NCBI GenBank assembly: GCA_037039925.1
Contig: JAXRKP010000945.1
Location: forward strand, 128,415-192,414
DNA: 64,000 nt
Direction of reading: 5' to 3'
DNA from: Doris montereyensis
Taxonomy: Eukaryota; Mollusca; Gastropoda; Nudibranchia; Dorididae
A program made the position numbers and the translations under genes. Below the pieces are notes generated by a model. It worked only from the letters and a program-made list of their open reading frames with translations, did no database searches and had not been told where the DNA came from. Positions 57,330-64,000 of the stretch are shown in pieces. How positions within the stretch are numbered: position 1 is the stretch's first letter; every line of letters begins with the position of its first letter.

Positions 57330-60300
57330 CTGAAAACATACAGCGATGTAGACATTGAAAAGAAAATAGCATAATAATATTATATCAGGGGTTGGGGAGG
57401 AGCAGAAATGATTCTGATTGTTTTTTAATATGCAGTAGTAGCGGTCTAAGAACACGCTCCTTGGGAGATAGAAAAATCAAGCTTATAGGCATACCGTGGT
57501 AGTAATCAGACAGCAAATTTTAATGCACAAAGAAAGACTATGACTATGTGATACTATGACCATAATTAAATTAAATTCTTACCCAACCTGTTGATTGTGT
57601 GATTAATGTCTCTATCAGTTTAACTAGGGACAGGTCAGCCTTGCACGGGGCAGAACTTTATGTAGCCAATGGCCATTCATTTCTACCTGACAAGTACCTA
57701 ACAACAAATCAATAAAAGTTTCCTCACTCACCAATACCACATTGGTTGGACATGCACATTTGAGTTGATTGATAATCAATAACCTCAATGGTTTTCGTAA
57801 TGTACGTTAAAATGAATGATGAATTTAGAACCTATGCTAGATGATGACTGTTGTTTGTTTGGCCCAGGTGGATGACATTGGCACCTTATCGTCTGGCAAT
57901 TAGAGAAAATTTGCTATCGGCACCTAATAATTACAGCTGAGATGTGGTGGCTTGATGATCTATACATCTGGTTTAATGTAAATGCCTTCATTTTTGACTC
58001 TGTGAAAAAAGACATCTGTCTTGACAACTTTGACAAGTTGAGGGTCAGTTCAATATCATGTTGTAAGCCGGTCCGGACATGATGTTAAAGGGCCAATCTA
58101 TAAAGAAAAAACTTTTCCCCGAGATATTATGCCAGTATGTGGACTGTCCATGGTATTAGGCAGTAGGCCTGGGCAATACATGTGAACTTCATGCCTCCCT
58201 GCTGATTGAAACTTCGCAATAAGAGAAGGCAGATACAGTGAGAGACTAGTGCGTGTATTTTAATAAACTGCTGTCACTGTGGTAGAAGGAGAGGGTGAGG
58301 TAATGAAGTGAAAGTAAGTTGAGCATGTGCTCAAAAGGGATCAGGTGCTGTAATGATGGTATGGGTCGGTATGGAAGTAAGCCTGCAAAGGGCTGGAGAT
58401 GAGAGATGTCAACAGCAAGAGACGACTTCACAGTAATCCAATGGAATGTTTAAATGCTTACTCGCTGGATTTCTTCATCTAAACAACTCAACATAGGCCA
58501 CTCAAGCGCTTTTTCCTTCAAAAATCAAAATTTGCCATTCGGAACAATCTCTTTTTTTATCTGTAATGTATTCTTTCAAATATACAACACACTGTTGACA
58601 TAATTGTAATATATTGATAAAAGATCTATGCAGCACTAGATTTTATTTTCGTTCAATTGTTTTATTTCTATCTTTTAAGGTAACATGAATGTAATATAAA
58701 GGACAGGCAATATCTATTACAAGATCAACTATTTGTAGATATCTTCCAACGCCATAGGATGATTTATTGACACAAATAGGTTCCTTTCTTCACATAATGA
58801 CTACTACTTCTTCTGGTCATTAGGCAGTCCAGTTGACTTTACACTACTCAGCACTCCTTAAAGAGTGATGTCCCGTTTGACCAAGAAATGAATGTAACTA
58901 AAAACTAGTGGTGTTTAACTCTAGAAAAGTGGCTCGCTCAGCCAGTGCAATGGCTGCCACACACTAGTTCGTTCGCTGATAGTCATCCCTGCGGCATGAG
59001 ACTGCCCATGAAGTTTTACGAGTTTACTGGGAAGTGACTTCTGACCTGACCATCACCAATCTATTGATCAGCCGCATGGTGATCATCTACTCTCACAAGC
59101 CAAGTCAAACTAGGATGATTCCATTCTTTTTCAATTTAGTAGGAGACAACAAGACCAATTATGTATCTGTGCAAACACACATTCTTATTATCAGCGCAAT
59201 CACATACACACACTCTCAAAATAGACCAGCTCACATTTACAGGTCATCGTCTCACCAGGATTAAGGAGTACCATCACTCTGAAGATCTAGATCTTATATA
59301 TTATATATGAAAAAACTAGATCTACATACAGTACAGATCGAATTGTCTTGCTCCCTTCTTAAGAACCCCCCGCCCCCACTAGCAACTACTCTAGATTTAG
59401 ATAGAATCCAGCCTTTTCTAGATCTAATCTAGATCTAGCTGATCCAGTGAACTTCCAAAGTAAGTGGAGGTTAGATTGACTTAAACTCAAGCAAAATTGC
59501 AGAGGTGAAAAAGATTGCAAAGTAAAGTAATTGTTAGTAAGGGCACTGATAAGTTTGAGGGATGCACTTACAAGGCAAAACTTTCAGGAATAAACTTAAC
59601 AAACAATTGACAAATCTATTGGTCATACCCACTGTGAAATTGGTGATTGGTACTCTACAATACAACTGCTGCTCTCAAGTCTAGAGCCTGCCTGAAGTAA
59701 GAACTGAGAAATTACCAATAACCATGAGTCATCTCATGAGAACTAGACTCTAGACTACATCTAAACCTAGATTGAGTTAATCTCGACATCTGAATATTTT
59801 CGATTTATATCTATATCTAACTATCCATCATGCCTATTGGAATATTACAAAAATTACCGTCTAGGCTCATTCATCGTAATTGTAAATCACAGAGCAGAAC
59901 ATGACTAACTGATTTGATTGTTGAACACCACCATCTGACCTGCTGAGTTGACTTGAGACAATCCGAATCTTTTAAACTTTTGTACATCTTAGTAAAAGCT
60001 TACACAGCCATGCCAATATAACAATAGTTTGGTCTGCTCTTACATTTACACTGCCTTGTCTTATTTCAATCTAATAGCGATGCATTAAATGCAACTTCTC
60101 AGGATACCCCCAAAAACATACAAAACTTGAGAACTTCCTCGTCGCATCGAACGTCGTCACTAGACGTAAACACAAGCTGTTGAAACCAAGCTAACTTGAG
60201 CATGGAGTCTAGCAGTAGAGCAGTTAGAGTGATCTAGATCTAGTGAAACGCGAAACACGACAGTGAGGACAAATTATCAGTCTGCGACGTTTCGGGTATA
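57330..60300. other. Upstream region of the nucleotidase gene
   Basis: It should contain the 5' non-coding exon and promoter, which I could not place. AGATCT/TCTAGA palindromes cluster at 59284-59440 and 60230. No open frame is convincing. Confidence 0.4.
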
Positions 60301-60309
60301 CTTGATCGA

Positions 60310-60555
60310 TTAGTTTGATTTTACCCACGTCCACAGCTAAGATGAACTCGGGGTTTTGGTAGCATGTTTAGCGTGCACACAGTATTGTGATATGCACACG
60401 GGACCTTCTTTTTATCATCCGTTCACCTTGGACCGGGGGTAGGGGGGGGGTGGTTTGTTTTACCCGGAAAACTCGAGAAACCATTTCAGTCTACCGGGGT
60501 TTGAACCCACGACTTTTTGGTTGAGAGCCGACACCTTGCCTCTGACCACAGTTCT
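60310..60555 (-). mobile_element. tRNA-derived SINE, family 2
   Basis: GATTTTACCCACGTCCACAG, GATATGCACACGGGACCTTC, B-box complement GGGTTTGAACCC and GCCGACACCTTGCCTCTGAC. Confidence 0.88.
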
Positions 60556-60729
60556 CCTTCGGACATAATCCTCCGTCAGACGAAACAGAAAAAAAATAAA
60601 TAAATAAGAAGACATGAATTGAACTAGGAGCCCTATGGTTGTACTGTAGCAAAACAAAGATAGATAGGGTAAGCTCACAAAACCATGCCAATATAACTAT
60701 ATTCTTACTAAGAGGTGGATGTGATTTTT

Positions 60730-61025
60730 TAAAAATTTGAATTTACCCACATTACAACTAAGGTGATTTCGTGAGGTTTTGGAAGGATTGTTAAAATATT
60801 GGCCAAACTGCCTTTAAACAGCTAAGGGGTCTTTAACATGCACAGAGCGTTGTGATCTGCACATCGGGGCTTCCATTTTATCGTCTGTCTCCGACGAGAC
60901 TAAGTGTCGATCCATCTACCTGGACCAGGGGTGGGTGGGTTTATTTGGAAAGCCTGGAGAAAACTTTTCAACCTGCCGGGGTTTGAACCCATGACGCCAT
61001 GTCTCTGGACTACAGAGTTCCCCCT
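60730..61025 (-). mobile_element. tRNA-derived SINE, family 2
   Basis: AATTTACCCACATTACAACT, GTGATCTGCACATCGGGGCT and B-box complement GGGTTTGAACCCATG. It is followed by a C-rich tract at 61040-61071. Confidence 0.88.
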
Positions 61026-61524
61026 TCCCCTTCCCTCCTCCGCCCCCCCGCCCTCCCCCCGCCCCCCCCCGGTTAGTGGTGGAAAGATAACAAGGATGAG
61101 AATGTCACCAATCGGATTGACATAACACTAACACTAGCAGCCGTGCAAGTCACCTGGTCACCTGGTGACTGAACGCTTACGAGGAAACTTTCTTTCTTTT
61201 TTTTTTTTATTATAAAGGGGAGGGTACTCAGCTCTAAAGAAAATTATGTGTCTATTTTATTGGGTACTGGCCTTGGTATACTTTATCGAAGTTATTCACA
61301 GTGAAGCTGTGTTCCCAAGCAAATCTCCATAAATTCCATTGAACATATTTTGTTACATGGCTTGTCCAATCAAAGTTATCATTGATGTAAAATTTGTTCT
61401 GAAATTAAATTATCTTTGAATCTAAAGACGTGTTGGGTTACTTAGAACGTCCCGGGTGAAGAATTTCAAAAAGTGAGAGATACATTACCTTTATAAGTTG
61501 ACATGGAATCCACAAGGGAAAAAA

Positions 61525-61680
61525 TCTAAAGGGCGACCAAGAATGACCTGGAGGAGAGAGATGGAGACGGAGATGACGAGACAGAGGAAAACCTGGGGAT
61601 AATTGCAGACATTGGTGCAGGATAGGGATGACTTGCGGTTCTTTGTTGATGGCCTGTGCACCACAGGAAGCTGAAAGTCA
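61525..61680 (+). pseudogene. LINE reverse-transcriptase C-terminal remnant
   Basis: KGRPRMTWRREMETEMTRQR, one stop, then QDRDDLRFFVDGLCTTGS. GRP..TWRR...E......W......A.DR..WR..V..LC is the usual C-terminus of many non-LTR reverse transcriptases. Confidence 0.75.
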
Positions 61681-61781
61681 AGAAAGACAAGATACGCTAA
61701 ATCTTTGTTATTTTATCCATAATTACTCAAATAATTTACATATATAATATTCAACGCAATAGAACATTGACATTGAGAAGC

Positions 61782-62504
<723 letters not shown>

Positions 62505-62805
62505 AGTAAAGTTCCTTCGAGGGCCTTAAGGCCTATAGAGCCAGAGCTTATCCAGGTTTATGTAGCATGAAGCGGAATAGGTGATAATAATCACCTTCTG
62601 GCCAGGACGCTAGTCTGACGCAGATTTTTACTCCCAAGCTAGTGCTTTGTACCCATTTGCACCTGGGAAGAGTGGGGAAATGCGTGTTAAGCGTTTTTCC
62701 CAAAGGAACACAGCATTGGACTTGGCTTTGCTAGGATTCGAAGGCGGGACCTCATGATCCCCAGTCCGGCAGCCTAACGGCTCGGCCACCGACACCACGC
62801 TTGGA
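62505..62805 (-). mobile_element. tRNA-derived SINE, family 1, full length
   Basis: AGTAAAGTTCCTTCGAGGGC, GGTGATAATAATCACCTTCT, ACTCCCAAGCTAGTGCTTTG, B-box complement GGATTCGAAGGC and CTCGGCCACCGACACCACGC. Confidence 0.9.
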
Positions 62806-62871
62806 GTCTAAAGTACGTACAAATCTATGCCTTGTAGGCCGAGGGAGTTCTGGCATGCTTTGCTACCTAAT

Positions 62872-63127
<256 letters not shown>

Positions 63128-63900
63128 TGGAACACCACAAGGAGACAGCCTAAGCCCAATTCTGTTCACTGTTTATTTAGAAGCAGCATTGAAAAGATCT
63201 ACAAACACAATTGCCAACCAACGAAAGACTGACTCAAGAGTTGATATGTGCAGACGATGTAGACCTGATTTGTTATACACAAGATGAAGCACATATATAC
63301 ATCCCAATGATATTTATCACCTTAAAGTAATGGAATCTGAGAGTCAACAAAATAAAAAACAAATTAACAAGAATAGATAGACATCAAGAAGAATGAAAAG
63401 GCGTCAGGAAGTTAGGCGGCCTGGTAAATGAAATCAAAGACATAAAAACCCCCGAAAGATGTTAGCCTGAGACGCTTCCACAAGTTGAAAAACATATGGA
63501 AGAGAAAATATATAATCAGGGAACAAAACGAATAATTGAACTGTACGAAACATTTGTCGTACCACTAACTACTACAGTGGAACCTGTGGTCTTACTGGAA
63601 AGAACTTAGAAAATCTAGACATAATACATGGAAAACACTTCAGGAACATTATCGACGTCCACTGGTTTGAAAATAAATCAGCAATCAATACCTGTATGAC
63701 CGTTGCAGAATAAAAATCAATAAGTCATAGTGTTAATACAGTCTCTCCGATCGTCACAAAATTAAACTGCAGATTTTCGAAGCCGACCTTCTACTAAGGG
63801 TTGTTCAAGAGATCAAACTACCCACACTCCTTGATAGATGAAGATGGCTAATAGAGCAACCGTTTTCTTGATTCAAATTCCTTCGTTAATGGATTGATTT
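63128..63900 (+). pseudogene. Non-LTR reverse transcriptase remnant
   Basis: It begins at RT motif B, GTPQGDSLSPILFTVYLEAA, then after a frameshift ELICADDVDLICYTQDEAH, carrying the catalytic ADD of motif C. Later fragments RVNKIKNKLTRID, KLGGLVNEIKDIKTPE and KRIIELYETFVVPLTT match the thumb/tail order of invertebrate LINE ORF2 proteins. Several stops and frameshifts make it inactive. Everything 5' of motif B is replaced by the TTA tract. Confidence 0.85.
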
Positions 63901-64000
63901 GATGTACAGAAATCTATTTTCACCTTGAATGATAGCATTAATATGATTTTATTCATCCAGCCAGTGAGATGTCCGATATAAGAATTCAACTATCTTGAAA

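Overview
The window looks like nuclear DNA of an invertebrate animal, most likely a mollusc (probably a gastropod). Its genes have many exons and long AT-rich introns. It is full of tRNA-derived SINEs, LINE fragments, microsatellites and minisatellites, and it carries many AGATCT/TCTAGA palindromes, which I associate with gastropod genomes. The clade is an inference.

Two host genes converge. On the + strand, 12 exons between 10472 and 25823 encode PIGU, the polytopic ER-membrane subunit of the GPI transamidase. A complete exon chain of about 437 codons could be traced, with a polyadenylation signal at 25879. On the - strand, 12 exons between 57319 and 37882 encode a cytosolic-type member of the 5'-nucleotidase/UshA family: a metallophosphoesterase domain followed by a 5'-nucleotidase C-terminal domain. 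Its start codon is at 57319, and its last one or more exons were not found with confidence. The two genes have no evident functional link.

Layout: 1-10 kb holds remnants of several transposon families, a satellite, duplications and a MITE. 10.5-26 kb is PIGU with intronic repeats. 26-37.8 kb is a repeat-rich interval between the converging genes with LINE and DNA-transposon remnants. 37.9-57.3 kb is the nucleotidase gene. 57.3-64 kb is its upstream region, with SINEs, two large microsatellites and a reverse-transcriptase remnant.

The most unusual signals are these. Tandem arrays in the nucleotidase gene are seeded at exon-intron junctions: one starts at the first intron base, and another multiplies the 3' end of an exon together with its GT splice donor. 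A head-to-head SINE pair forms a near-perfect palindrome in PIGU intron 2. A pyrimidine-rich dispersed repeat lies in the sense orientation in all 10 intronic copies seen. Small length errors occur in the exons of both genes, and two 'condensed' duplicate segments differ from their partners mainly by deletions. Together these last two suggest a noisy long-read assembly rather than two independently dead genes, so reading frames here should be checked against transcripts.
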